Source of the DNA: Duganella sp. 1224
GTDB lineage: Bacteria > Pseudomonadota > Gammaproteobacteria > Burkholderiales > Burkholderiaceae_D
Assembly (NCBI RefSeq): GCF_013408245.1
Contig: NZ_JACBYS010000001.1
Span: forward strand, 1,860,001-1,924,000
DNA length: 64,000 bases
Direction of reading: 5' to 3'
Part shown: piece by piece, positions 56,286 to 64,000 of the stretch
How positions within the stretch are numbered: position 1 is the stretch's first letter
How the letters are laid out: every line of letters begins with the position of its first letter
Notes under the pieces: model-generated
The model's input: the letters and a program-made list of their open reading frames with translations, nothing else
Told to the model about the DNA's origin: nothing
Databases searched by the model: none
Made by a program: the position numbers and the translations under genes

Positions 56286-56455
56286 ATCTATCCTTGAAGT
56301 ACCGGCGCCGGGACCCGCCCAAACGCCGTCCAGCATGCTACACCATCCTGCCTTCGGCCAACAGCATCAACTTGCAACATGGCGACTAAGGCAATTTTAA
56401 GAAAGCCATATTAAGATGCTCGCCAGTCAAACGTGCTTTCTCCGCCAATTGACCC

Positions 56456-56495
56456 AAAGCCCCGACAGGTTCCGTCTGCTCGGGGCTTTTCTTTT
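56456..56495 (+). terminator. Orphan intrinsic terminator on the + strand
   Basis: A stem AAAGCCCCGA/TCGGGGCTTTT with a 14-nt loop and a T run. The upstream gene (ParB-like) is on the other strand, so this terminator has no annotated + strand gene. A promoter-like TTGCAA (56372-56377) and TTTTAA or TATTAA 17-31 bp downstream suggest an RNA of roughly 60-100 nt ending here. The rest of the gap 56286-56595 shows no ORF. Confidence 0.7.
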
Positions 56496-56595
56496 GCAGA
56501 TTTACAACGGGAATTTCAATTTAGAAATGACATTAATCTGCATTCATGTTACCTTTGATGCATAGAAGTAAATATTAATTCTTTGGAGAAATAAC

Positions 56596-57270
56596 ATGAT
56601 TGCAAAAATGTCTCTCAAACTGGCCACCGCTGGCGTGCTCGCCGCGTTCAGCCACCTTGCCGGCGCCACCGTCACCGACCTGACCGGCCAATACACCCTG
56701 CAATCATCGGCCACCGCCGTGGCGGGCCAAACCAACCAGTATGTGTTCAACTACGCGGTCACCAACGTCGGCCAGGGCTACGTCGGCACGCAGACCGGTC
56801 TCGACGGCTTCACCGTCTACATTCCGAACGGCGCCACCATCCTGAGCGCGACCGCGCCCACGCCGTACGTCGGCAGCCCGGGCTACTGGAGCACCGGCGC
56901 CGCGCCGAGCCTGGATCTGCGCGGCAACGGCAGCCAGAACATGACCGCCCCGGCCGGCTATTACACCTATACTTTCTGGGGTCAGTACACCGAGTCGGTC
57001 TACCAGCAAGGCAGCACCGCCCACTTCAGTCTGACGCTGGGCAATGTTTCGCTGGGCACGAACACGGTCGGCATCTCCAGCTACTACGGCTACTCGACCC
57101 CGCCGGCGGGACAGCAGTACACCACCAACGAATATGGCAACTACACCACCTTCACGACGCACGCGGTGTCCGCAGTGACCGCCGTGCCGGAACCGGAAAC
57201 CTACGCCATGATGCTGGCCGGCCTGGGTGCGGTCGGCATGCTGGCGCGCCGCCGGCGCCGTCAGGGCTAA
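56596..57270 (+). CDS. PEP-CTERM sorting domain protein
   Basis: A 224-residue secreted protein: signal peptide (LKLATAGVLAAFSHLAGA), a Thr/Tyr/Gly-rich beta-type body, and a C-terminal VPEPETYAMMLAGLGAVG... followed by RRRRR, the PEP-CTERM signal cut by exosortase. GGAG precedes the ATG. Usually linked to exopolysaccharide export; the exosortase is not in this window. Confidence 0.92.
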   Translation: MIAKMSLKLATAGVLAAFSHLAGATVTDLTGQYTLQSSATAVAGQTNQYVFNYAVTNVGQGYVGTQTGLDGFTVYIPNGATILSATAPTPYVGSPGYWSTGAAPSLDLRGNGSQNMTAPAGYYTYTFWGQYTESVYQQGSTAHFSLTLGNVSLGTNTVGISSYYGYSTPPAGQQYTTNEYGNYTTFTTHAVSAVTAVPEPETYAMMLAGLGAVGMLARRRRRQG

Positions 57271-57290
57271 GGTCAGGGCTGAGCATGGAA

Positions 57291-57313
57291 AACGCGCTAC
57301 GGCGCGTTTTTTT
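57291..57313 (+). terminator. Intrinsic terminator after the PEP-CTERM gene
   Basis: AACGCGC-TACG-GCGCGTT followed by five more T. A compact stem with a tetraloop, 20 bp after the stop. Confidence 0.9.
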
Positions 57314-57348
57314 ATGCCATGATGCGGGATCGATAACAGGGAATTAAC

Positions 57349-57639
57349 ATGGTCAACTACATCATCCGCGTATCCTACGCCGCCGCCCACGGCGACACCC
57401 ACGAGCGCCTGCGGGCCGAACTAGCGAAGTACAACATCGCCGGCGCCATCAAGGCGGACGATGGCCAGGGCTACTACCTGCCGGAGGGGGAGTTCTGCTA
57501 CAGCGGCAACGAAACCATCAACGAAGTGCGCGACGCCGTCTACCGCCTGGCCGGTACCATTCAGGAGGGGCCGGCGGTGCTGGTCATGGAAATCACCACG
57601 CTGTCGTGGGCCGGATTCAGATTGGTGGAAAACGCCTAG
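57349..57639 (+). CDS. Small conserved-looking protein, weak GhoS/DUF2622 resemblance
   Basis: A 96-residue soluble protein (MVNYIIRVSYAAAHGDTHER...). The alternation YIIRVSY, a helix HERLRAELAKYNI, then GYYLPEGEFCYSG and a helix NEVRDAVYRLAG suggest a small ferredoxin-like fold as in the antitoxin GhoS (DUF2622), but identity is low and no toxin partner is adjacent. Downstream of a terminator with an AT-rich stretch, so it has its own promoter. Confidence 0.5.
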   Translation: MVNYIIRVSYAAAHGDTHERLRAELAKYNIAGAIKADDGQGYYLPEGEFCYSGNETINEVRDAVYRLAGTIQEGPAVLVMEITTLSWAGFRLVENA

Positions 57640-57845
57640 CGCGCGTTCTGCGCCTTGGCGGCGGCTTTGGCGGCCGCCTTGATATCGCCGCAGGACATCG
57701 GCTTGCCGTTGCGCGCAGCCTCCGCCTCCAGTTGCTGGCAGCCCTGGTAGTTATGCCAGAACACCACCACGTAGCCAGCCACGCCCAACACGACGGCGAC
57801 CATCGCCGCCACCAATCCCAGCTTTACCACTTTTTCAGACGCCAT
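57636..57845 (-). CDS. Small single-helix membrane protein
   Basis: A 69-residue protein with one hydrophobic helix (LGLVAAMVAVVLGVAGYVVVFW) and a basic Ala/Lys-rich tail containing two Cys (GCQQLE, MSCGD). No family recognised. Its 3' end overlaps the preceding small gene by 4 bp. Confidence 0.55.
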   Translation of the reverse strand: MASEKVVKLGLVAAMVAVVLGVAGYVVVFWHNYQGCQQLEAEAARNGKPMSCGDIKAAAKAAAKAQNAR

Positions 57846-57929
57846 GTGTTAACCCGCTATCAAGAATATGCAATGGTAGCATGCCGGCCGCACGGTCAAA
57901 GGACCGCTCCGGATGGCGGGGTGGCATGA

Positions 57930-58014
57930 TGGTGCTCCGAGCCGGAATCGAACCGGCACGCCTTGCGGCGGCAGATTTTAAGTCTGCAGTGTCTACCAAT
58001 TTCACCATCGGAGC
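57930..58014 (-). tRNA. tRNA-Leu (anticodon UAA)
   Basis: Read on the - strand: acceptor stem GCTCCGA pairs with TCGGAGC, anticodon loop CTTAAAA (anticodon TAA), a long variable arm (GCCGCCGCAAGGCGT), T-loop GGTTCGATTCC and an encoded CCA. 85 nt with the class II variable arm expected for leucine. Confidence 0.96.
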
Positions 58015-58108
58015 CCAAACAGCCCGATATTATGACATGAACTCTGCATAACTGCCAGACAACATTAACGTGGCGACCGCCCCTGCCGGATGTGGCTATA
58101 GTCGGCGC

Positions 58109-58978
58109 ATGGGCAAAATCTACATCGGCATCTCCGGCTGGCGTTACCGGCCTTGGCGCGGCGTGTTTTATCCGCCGGACCTGGCGCAGGCGCGCGAGCT
58201 GGAATTCGCTGCGCGCGCGCTGCCGACCATTGAGCTCAACGGGTCGTTCTACTCGCTGCAGCGGCCGTCGAGCTACACGGCCTGGTACGAGGCCACGCCG
58301 CCGGGCTTTGTGTTCAGCCACAAAGGCAACCGCTATCTGACCCACATCCTGCGGCTGGGCGAAGGCATCGAGCCCGCGCTGGCCAACGTGATGGCGTCCG
58401 GCGTCTTCAATCTGCGCGAAAAGCTTGGCCCGTTTCTCTGGCAACTGCCGCCCAATTTCCGCTTCGACGCCGAGCGGCTGGAACACTTCTTCCAGCTGCT
58501 GCCGCGCGATCTGCGCGCGGCGCAAACGCTGGCGCGCCGGCACGAACCGCGCATGAACGGCCGCGTGGCGCTCGACATCGACGCCAATCACAAGCTGCGC
58601 CACGCGCTGGAAATCCGCCACGAGAGTTTCAACGATCCGGCATTCGTCGCGTTGCTGCGCAAGTACAAGGTGGCGCTAGTGGTGGCCGACACCGCCGGCA
58701 AATGGCCGGACTACGAGGACGTGACGGCGGACTTCATGTATCTGCGCCTGCACGGCGCGGAAGAGCTCTACGCCAGCGGCTACGACGATGCCGCGCTGGA
58801 CGGCTGGGCGGCACGCATCCGCGCCTGGTCCGCCGGCGGCCAGCCGGCGGACGCGAAACGCGTCAGCGACCAAGAGCCGCCGCGCCGCGCCAGCCGCGAC
58901 ATCTACTGCTACTTCGATAACGACATCAAGGTGCGCGCGCCCTTCGATGCACAGAATCTGATCGCCCGCCTACGATAA
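58109..58978 (+). CDS. DUF72 family protein
   Basis: A 289-residue protein of the DUF72 family (TIM-barrel-like): MGKIYIGISGWRYRPWRGVFYP, NGSFYSLQRPSSYTAW, FVFSHKGNRYLTH and YCYFDNDIKVRAPFDA are characteristic. Function is unknown in the family. I chose ATG 58109; an earlier frame extension has no family similarity. Overlaps the convergent CLC gene by 9 bp. Confidence 0.88.
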   Translation: MGKIYIGISGWRYRPWRGVFYPPDLAQARELEFAARALPTIELNGSFYSLQRPSSYTAWYEATPPGFVFSHKGNRYLTHILRLGEGIEPALANVMASGVFNLREKLGPFLWQLPPNFRFDAERLEHFFQLLPRDLRAAQTLARRHEPRMNGRVALDIDANHKLRHALEIRHESFNDPAFVALLRKYKVALVVADTAGKWPDYEDVTADFMYLRLHGAEELYASGYDDAALDGWAARIRAWSAGGQPADAKRVSDQEPPRRASRDIYCYFDNDIKVRAPFDAQNLIARLR

Positions 58979-60232
58979 CGGCGGCTGCCGGTCGCGCGCC
59001 ACCGGCGGCAAGCGGTGCTTGCGCAGCCCGACGCGCTGCGAGCGGTAGATGCCGCAATGGCCGGAAAACAGGTACGCCGCCACGCAGGCCAGCGCCGCGT
59101 AGGGCCCGATCTGCGGGCCGAATAATTCGATCGCCATGATGGTGGACGCCAGCGGCGTGTTGGCGGCGCCGGCAAACACCGCCACGAAGCCCAGTCCCGC
59201 CAGCAGCGCGAACGGCAGGTGCAGCAACGGCGCCAGCGCATTGCCCAGCGTGGCGCCGATGTAGAACAGTGGCGTGACCTCGCCGCCTTTGAAACCACTG
59301 CCCAGCGACGCCACCGTGAACACATATTTGCCCAGGAAATCCCAGGGCGCCACCGGCTGCTGGAACGCTTCCACGATGACCGGAATGCCGAGGCCTATGT
59401 AGCGCGTACCCAGCCACCACACCGCCAGCGCTATCACCGCGCCGCCGATCATCGGCCGCAGCGGCGCGTAGCCGATACGACGCTTCATGAAGGCCGATGC
59501 GGCATGCGTGGTTTTGGCGAAGGCCATGCCGACCAGGCCAAACACAACGCCCGCCACCAGCACCGCCAGCACGCTCCAGAAAGTCATCGGCGCCATGGCG
59601 TCCATCGGGTAATGCGTGTGATGCACTCCCCACGCCATGCCCACCTGGTCGGCGGCGATGGCGGCCACCATGCAGGGAAAGATGGCGTCGTAGCGCAGGC
59701 GGCCAATGGCCAGCACCTCCAGTCCGAAGATGGCGCCGGCCAGCGGCGTGCCGAAGACCGACGCGAAACCGGCGCTGATGCCGGCCATCAGCACAATGCG
59801 CCGCTCGCTGTGACGCAGGCGGAACACGTGCGTCAACTGGTCGGCCAGCGTACCGCCCATCTGCACCGCCGTGCCCTCCCGCCCCACCGAAGCACCGAAC
59901 CAGTGCGACACCACGGTGCCGAACAACACCAGCGGCGCCATGCGCAGCGGCACGACCTTTTGCGGATCATGGATTTCATCGAGCAGCAGGTTGTTGCCCG
60001 CTTCGACACTGCTGCCCACCTTCAGGTAAATCCAGCCGACCGCGAAGCCGGCCAGCGGCAGCAGCCAGATGATCCACGCATGCGTTTCGCGCCAGTGCGT
60101 CGCGGAGTCCAGCGCAAACAGAAAAAACGCCGACGCCGTGCCGCTCAGCACCGCAATCAGCCCGGCGAGCACAGTCCACTTGCCGACATAGGGCAGGAGC
60201 AGGATTTGTTCAGGGTAGCGGGGTGGCTTCAT
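58970..60232 (-). CDS. CLC family anion channel/antiporter (possible fluoride type)
   Basis: A 420-residue polytopic CLC protein starting at ATG 60232 (MKPPRYPEQILLL); a TTG at 60271 is less likely. Motifs: GSSVEAGNNLLLDEIHDP, GREGTAVQMGGT (gating Glu) and GSGFKGGEVTPLFYIGATLGN. The GNNL..DEIH and GREGTAVQMG stretches look like the fluoride-exporting CLC-F branch, as far as I recall, rather than chloride exchangers. No fluoride riboswitch was recognised upstream. Confidence 0.85.
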   Translation of the reverse strand: MKPPRYPEQILLLPYVGKWTVLAGLIAVLSGTASAFFLFALDSATHWRETHAWIIWLLPLAGFAVGWIYLKVGSSVEAGNNLLLDEIHDPQKVVPLRMAPLVLFGTVVSHWFGASVGREGTAVQMGGTLADQLTHVFRLRHSERRIVLMAGISAGFASVFGTPLAGAIFGLEVLAIGRLRYDAIFPCMVAAIAADQVGMAWGVHHTHYPMDAMAPMTFWSVLAVLVAGVVFGLVGMAFAKTTHAASAFMKRRIGYAPLRPMIGGAVIALAVWWLGTRYIGLGIPVIVEAFQQPVAPWDFLGKYVFTVASLGSGFKGGEVTPLFYIGATLGNALAPLLHLPFALLAGLGFVAVFAGAANTPLASTIMAIELFGPQIGPYAALACVAAYLFSGHCGIYRSQRVGLRKHRLPPVARDRQPPLS

Positions 60233-60315
60233 AGATCTTGCGATACTAGCAAATCCACCGCGATGGATCAAATCCCGGGCTCGGACATTGGCGTGCGACG
60301 AAAACGCGCGACCAT

Positions 60316-61689
60316 TCAGTGATGGTGGTGCATATCACCGTCCCGCTTCACGTCCATCGCCTCTGATGGCCTGGACGGCGGCGCACCCGGCGCGCGGGGC
60401 GCTTCCGGCACGTCGCCAGTCCACTCACGCGCCACGGTGCCGGACGGATGCTTGTACCAGCCCGGATCCTTGTAATCGTTCCGCGCCAGCCCTTCCCTCA
60501 CCTTCAGCACCGTGAACATGCCGCCCATATCCAATCCGCCAAACGGCCCCTCCCCCGCCATCATCGGCAGCGTATTCTCCGGCAGCGGCATCTGCATGCC
60601 CCCCATCGACCCGCCCTTGTCGCCCATGACCATATAGCCCGGCACCAGGTTGTTGATCTTCTCCGCCACGCCACTGTGATCGACGCCGATCATGGTCGGC
60701 ACCGAATGCCCCATCGCGTTCATCGTGTGATGCGACTTGTGGCAGTGGAAGGCCCAATCCCCCGGCGCATCGGCGACAAACTCGATCGCCCGCATCTGCC
60801 CCACCGCGATATCGGTGGTCACCTCCGGCCAGCGCGCCGACGGCCGCACCCAGCCGCCATCCGTCCCCGCCACCTCGAACGTATGGCCATGCAGATGCAC
60901 CGGATGATTGGTCATGGTCAGATTGCCGACGCGGATGCGTACCCGGTCATCCTTGCGCGCCACCATCGGATCGATGCCGGGGAAGGCGCGGCTGTTGAAG
61001 GTCCACAGATTAAAGTCCGTCATCGTGTTGACCCTGGGCGTGTAGCTGCCCGGATCGATATCGTAGGCATTCAGCAGGAACACGAAATCGCGGTCCACCG
61101 CATGCAGCTTGGGATCGCGCGGATGCGTGACCCAGAAACCCATCATGCCCATCGCCATCTGCGCCATCTCATCCGCATGCGGGTGGTACATGAAGGTGCC
61201 CGCATGCCTGGCCACAAACTCGTACACAAACGTCTTCCCCGGCGGGATGCCAGGCTGCGTCAGGCCCGTCACGCCATCCATGCCGTTGGGCAGACGCTGG
61301 CCGTGCCAATGCACGCTGGTATGCTCCGGCAGCTTGTTGGTGACGAAGATGCGCACCCGGTCGCCCTCCACCACCTCGATGGTCGGGCCGGGACTCTGGC
61401 CGTTATAGCCCCACAGGTTGGCGCTCATGCCGGGCGCGATCTCGCGCACCACCGGTTCGGCCACCAGATGAAACTCCTTGACGCCCTCCTTCATCCGCCA
61501 TGGCAGCGTCCAGCCATTCAGCGTGACGACCGGGTTGTAAGGGCGGCCATTCGGCGGCGCCAGCGGCGCCTGCGTGGCGGCCGACGATTGCACCGGCGCT
61601 TCCGGCAACGAGGCCGCGCCGGCCTTGCTCACCATGCCGGCGCCCAGCAGTGTGGCCGCGCCGGTCAAAAAGGATCTGCGGTCGGTCAT
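60316..61689 (-). CDS. Two-domain multicopper oxidase, Tat-exported
   Basis: A 457-residue copper oxidase. Tat-like signal (DRRSFLTGAATLLGAGM). Copper ligands: HWHG (127-130), HPH (169-171), HPVHLHGH (262-269) and HCHKSHHTMNAM (315-326, type 1 Cys, His and axial Met). Only 90 residues separate the second and third motifs, so there are two cupredoxin domains, with the type 1 site in domain 2. A Met-rich segment (SMGGMQMPLPENTLPMM) and a natural C-terminal MHHHH follow. Probably oxidises Cu(I) in the periplasm. Overlaps the TolC gene by ATGA. Confidence 0.93.
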   Translation of the reverse strand: MTDRRSFLTGAATLLGAGMVSKAGAASLPEAPVQSSAATQAPLAPPNGRPYNPVVTLNGWTLPWRMKEGVKEFHLVAEPVVREIAPGMSANLWGYNGQSPGPTIEVVEGDRVRIFVTNKLPEHTSVHWHGQRLPNGMDGVTGLTQPGIPPGKTFVYEFVARHAGTFMYHPHADEMAQMAMGMMGFWVTHPRDPKLHAVDRDFVFLLNAYDIDPGSYTPRVNTMTDFNLWTFNSRAFPGIDPMVARKDDRVRIRVGNLTMTNHPVHLHGHTFEVAGTDGGWVRPSARWPEVTTDIAVGQMRAIEFVADAPGDWAFHCHKSHHTMNAMGHSVPTMIGVDHSGVAEKINNLVPGYMVMGDKGGSMGGMQMPLPENTLPMMAGEGPFGGLDMGGMFTVLKVREGLARNDYKDPGWYKHPSGTVAREWTGDVPEAPRAPGAPPSRPSEAMDVKRDGDMHHHH

Positions 61690-63068
61690 GGTTGTACTCC
61701 TTTGTTCGTGGACAGACGGCCGCCCAGCGCGGCCTCCAGCGTGGCGTCGGCGGCCCAGTAATCACGCAGCGCGCCGATGTAGCCGCTGACTGCCGTGGCT
61801 TGTTCGCGCGCATCGGCCAGCAACTCAAAGACGCTCATCAGCATGCCGTTGTAGCGCAACAGCGTTTCGTCGGCGATCTGCTTGCGCAGCGGCAGCACCT
61901 GATCGCGGTAGTGGCGCGCCAGTTCATACGACGCGCGGTAGTCCGCATAACTCTCGCGCGCCTCGCTGCGCGCATGCACCGCCGCCTGCGCCAGTTGGTT
62001 CACCGATTGCATATACGTGGCCTCCGCGCGCGCAACCCGCGCCGAGCCCCAGTCGAACAGCGGAATTTCCAGCGTCAGCTCGTAGCCGCGCGTGGCGGCC
62101 GGGCCCTCGGTGTTGCGCACCGCGCCCAGGTCCAGCACATTGATGAACCGCGTGGTGCGCGTCAGGCCCAGCGTGGACGCGGTCTGCTCGGTATCCAGCC
62201 TTGCTGCCTGAATGTCCAGCCGCTCGTTGACGGCGGTCTGTTCGACGTCCGCCAGTTCGCGCGGCGCCGCGGGCAAATCGGGCAGATGATCCGGCAAGCG
62301 GTAGGACGCCGCCTGTTCGCCGCTCAGGCCCAGCAGGCGGGTCAGCTTTTCGCGCGCGGCCACGGCGGCCTTTTGCGTGTGCGTGACATCGGCCAGCGTC
62401 TGCGCGTGGTAGGCCTGTTCGCGCGCCATATCCAGCGCGCTCCAGTTGCCGGCCTTGCGCATGCGCTCCGCCAGTTCTGCGCTGGCCTGCGCCGACTCTT
62501 CCACCTGCCTGGCGTAGTCGGCGATCTGGGTCGATGCCACCGCCTCCACCCACGCGCGGCGCGTGTCGGCGGCCACCTTCAGCGCTTCGTTGGCCACCAG
62601 CAGCCTGGTTTGCGCAAAGCGCCGGCCTTCGATGCGGCTGGCCATCGGTGCGGTCATCAGGCCGACCAGATTGAAGGTCAGCGTGCGTTCGATGCCAACC
62701 TCGCCGCCGCCGTGGCTGCGCTTGAAGTCCAGCACCGGATTTTGCAGGCGTCCGGCCTGCACCAGGTCCGCTTCGGCCACGCCCAGCGTCCAGTAGGTCG
62801 CCTGCAGGCCACGGTTATTCAGCAGCGCAATCTGCACCGCGTCGTCGGCGGCCAAAGGCTGTTCGAGTTTTTTGCCGACGACCGCGGCCAGCGCGCGCGC
62901 GTCGTCCTCATTGCGCGGCAGATGGCCGGCCACGCTGGCGGGCGCGCCGGTGCGCTGTTCGCTCACGGCCGCCGCCGCGCCAAAGCCGGCATCGCCGGAC
63001 AGCGACGCGCAACCACCCAGCAGCACCAGCAAACTGGCGCCACCGGCGAGTTTGTACAGGGAAGTCAT
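61686..63068 (-). CDS. TolC-family outer-membrane efflux lipoprotein
   Basis: A 460-residue lipoprotein with lipobox LLGGC (Cys20) and the repeated helical OEP domains (LNNRGLQATYWTLGVAEADLVQAG; AVNERLDIQAARLDTEQTAS). CusC-like outer-membrane channels partner RND or ABC pumps, but none is encoded here. Between the Met/His-rich small protein and the multicopper oxidase in one operon, so copper export is likely. Confidence 0.9.
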   Translation of the reverse strand: MTSLYKLAGGASLLVLLGGCASLSGDAGFGAAAAVSEQRTGAPASVAGHLPRNEDDARALAAVVGKKLEQPLAADDAVQIALLNNRGLQATYWTLGVAEADLVQAGRLQNPVLDFKRSHGGGEVGIERTLTFNLVGLMTAPMASRIEGRRFAQTRLLVANEALKVAADTRRAWVEAVASTQIADYARQVEESAQASAELAERMRKAGNWSALDMAREQAYHAQTLADVTHTQKAAVAAREKLTRLLGLSGEQAASYRLPDHLPDLPAAPRELADVEQTAVNERLDIQAARLDTEQTASTLGLTRTTRFINVLDLGAVRNTEGPAATRGYELTLEIPLFDWGSARVARAEATYMQSVNQLAQAAVHARSEARESYADYRASYELARHYRDQVLPLRKQIADETLLRYNGMLMSVFELLADAREQATAVSGYIGALRDYWAADATLEAALGGRLSTNKGVQP

Positions 63069-63137
63069 GTCCTCTTACCTCAAGAATCGTTGTGAAATAC
63101 CCAGCCCGCGCGGGCAACGCGCGGCGCTGTCGTGTGA

Positions 63138-63533
63138 TCAGGCGTTGCGGCCTTGAGGGGGACGTTCGGGGTGGGCCAGGTCGACCGCGGGGAGGAAATC
63201 GGAGTAGAAGGCAATCGCGCGAGCAGGCAATGGCGTGGCCGCAGCCACGTCCAGCGCCAGCGCCGGCGCCACGGCCGCGCAACATGCGGAGCCGTTGCAC
63301 TTCATGCTGGTGTGGGTGGAGGCGCCGTCATGCGCATCATGACCAGCCTTGGCTTGCGCGGCCATCATGGCCGCGTGATCGTGCGGGCCGGCCGGCATGA
63401 CCATGTTCGCGGCATCCGCCGCGCTGCTGGCCGCGGGCGCGACGCACAGCATCATCTGTGCCGCTGCGTATCCCTGGTACGGGAGCGCCAGCAGCATCAG
63501 CCAAACGACGAATGATCTTAACAGGACGGTCAT
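63138..63533 (-). CDS. Met/His/Cys-rich secreted protein heading the copper operon (CopL-like?)
   Basis: A 131-residue protein with a signal peptide (SFVVWLMLLALPYQGYAAAQ) and metal-ligand-rich segments: PHDHAAMMAAQAK, HDAHDGASTHTSMKCNGSACC. The pattern suggests copper binding; CopL leaders upstream of copper resistance operons are similar in size and composition, but the match is by character, not by alignment. It is 69 bp upstream of the TolC gene, in the same direction. Confidence 0.6.
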   Translation of the reverse strand: MTVLLRSFVVWLMLLALPYQGYAAAQMMLCVAPAASSAADAANMVMPAGPHDHAAMMAAQAKAGHDAHDGASTHTSMKCNGSACCAAVAPALALDVAAATPLPARAIAFYSDFLPAVDLAHPERPPQGRNA

Positions 63534-63539
63534 GTGGCT

Positions 63540-63545
63540 ATGGTA
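63540..63545 (-). promoter_or_regulatory. Extended -10 six bases before the ATG of the copper operon leader
   Basis: On the - strand TGATACCAT (TGn plus TACCAT) ends 6 bp before the ATG at 63533, with no ribosome-binding site. The transcript would be leaderless or nearly so, as proposed for the DUF2946 gene at 40076. Confidence 0.4.
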
Positions 63546-63568
63546 TCACAAGCCGCCAGCGCGCGGCA

Positions 63569-63808
63569 TCAGGCCATCCGCACCAGCGGGTTGGCGATGA
63601 TATTGTCGATCTGGACTATCGCCTCGTCGCAGGCGGCGGTGATGGCGTCTTCCTTCTGGTCGCGCACAAACTGCATGGTGGCGCCTTCGAACACCTGTTC
63701 GCCGTTGCCATCCACGCGCGCCAGGTCGCAACTGGCCGTCCATTTGTGGTCCGGGGTGGGCAGCGCAGTGGGTATGATGTCCCACCCCTTGTAGTGTAGC
63801 TTGTCCAT
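63569..63808 (-). CDS. Small hypothetical protein
   Basis: A 79-residue soluble protein (MDKLHYKGWDIIPTALPT...) with a good AAGGAGG site before ATG 63808; a longer frame to 63862 has no such site. It looks like a small beta-alpha protein (YKGWDI, ATMQFVRDQKEDAITAAC). No family recognised. It lies 35 bp before the copper-operon promoter, same strand. Confidence 0.6.
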   Translation of the reverse strand: MDKLHYKGWDIIPTALPTPDHKWTASCDLARVDGNGEQVFEGATMQFVRDQKEDAITAACDEAIVQIDNIIANPLVRMA

Positions 63809-63865
63809 GATGGCCTCCTTGTTGAACACAAGGCTATCATGGCCGGGCCAGGCCCGGCGCACGTC

Positions 63866-64000
63866 TTACTCCGGCTTGGCGACGCGGCCGATGTTCTCAT
63901 CCATATTGGCCAGGAACCAGCTTAGCGAGGTCATGGCCGCGACGTGGCGCTTCAGCTCCAGCGGGCTGACCTTGTCCAGCGTGTCGGCCGGCGTGTGGTG
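63866..64000 (-). CDS. M28 family peptidase, C-terminal end (cut by the window)
   Basis: The last 44 codons of a gene that begins beyond the right edge. The translated end HHTPADTLDKVSPLELKR matches the zinc-ligand region (HTPxDTxD) near the C-terminus of M28 aminopeptidase-like enzymes. Downstream of the stop a GCCGGGCC/GGCCCGGC hairpin (63842-63858) may help end transcription. Confidence 0.7.
   Translation of the reverse strand, partial: HHTPADTLDKVSPLELKRHVAAMTSLSWFLANMDENIGRVAKPE

Noticed and set aside
57930-58014. An integrated element using the tRNA-Leu gene as attachment site
   Set aside because: No integrase and no repeat of the tRNA 3' end were seen on either side.
60233-60315. A fluoride riboswitch upstream of the CLC gene
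   Set aside because: The conserved pseudoknot sequence and CUGAUG-like element are not visible.

Overview
The window looks like a chromosome segment of a high-GC betaproteobacterium, most likely Oxalobacteraceae (Massilia/Duganella/Janthinobacterium type). This is inferred from the MSHA-like pilus locus with an MshEN-type ATPase, a DUF4148 protein, a PEP-CTERM protein, a monomeric NADP-isocitrate dehydrogenase, a DUF72 protein, and intergenic repeats built on GGGGTCNGACCCC. No rRNA, CRISPR array, prophage or insertion sequence was seen. One tRNA (Leu, UAA) is present.

Layout. 1-10051: MSHA-like type IV pilus assembly cluster on the + strand (TPR protein, ATPase, inner-membrane core protein, MshI/J/K-like proteins, two prepilins) with an embedded ABC-2-type permease. 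10118-16743: a phosphotransferase, then a 1509-residue hybrid histidine kinase coupled to a response-regulator diguanylate cyclase. 16859-19195: a two-gene acyl-CoA dehydrogenase operon (- strand). 19403-29265: a polysaccharide region: a promoter with two GntR-type operators, a GH105 unsaturated glycuronyl hydrolase and a DUF4861 protein; then a secreted GH16 beta-glucanase divergent from a 1707-residue propeller hybrid kinase. 29241-30810: a small peptide-modification locus, a SagB-type dehydrogenase divergent from an 84-residue peptide with a nitrile-hydratase-like leader. 30824-35190: an NHL/M23 fusion protein, two tandem putative small RNAs, and a divergent SDR/LysR pair. 35248-39925: the Prc protease and a chemotaxis receptor. 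40076-42826: copper delivery (DUF2946, SCO, PCuAC), a membrane HExxH peptidase and an isochorismatase-like hydrolase. 42955-49674: isocitrate dehydrogenase, an MFS sugar-acid transporter, an alpha/beta hydrolase, an M6-like protease and thymidine kinase. 49843-53163: DUF4148, the reverse transsulfuration pair and a membrane-anchored HNH-like protein. 53245-58978: penicillin acylase with a ParB-like partner, a PEP-CTERM protein, small ORFs, tRNA-Leu and DUF72. 58970-64000: a CLC channel, a copper operon (two-domain multicopper oxidase, TolC lipoprotein, Met/His/Cys-rich leader protein), a small ORF and the end of an M28 peptidase.

Connections. Cyclic di-GMP may link the diguanylate cyclase (intact GGEEF and RxxD) to the pilus ATPase. 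Two separate copper loci probably serve cytochrome oxidase loading and copper detoxification. Carbohydrate genes carry their own sensor and operators. The most unusual items are the peptide-modification locus, the twin small RNAs with CUCCUC motifs, and the palindromes that occupy four of the twelve convergent gene junctions, one of them an 88-bp perfect palindrome.
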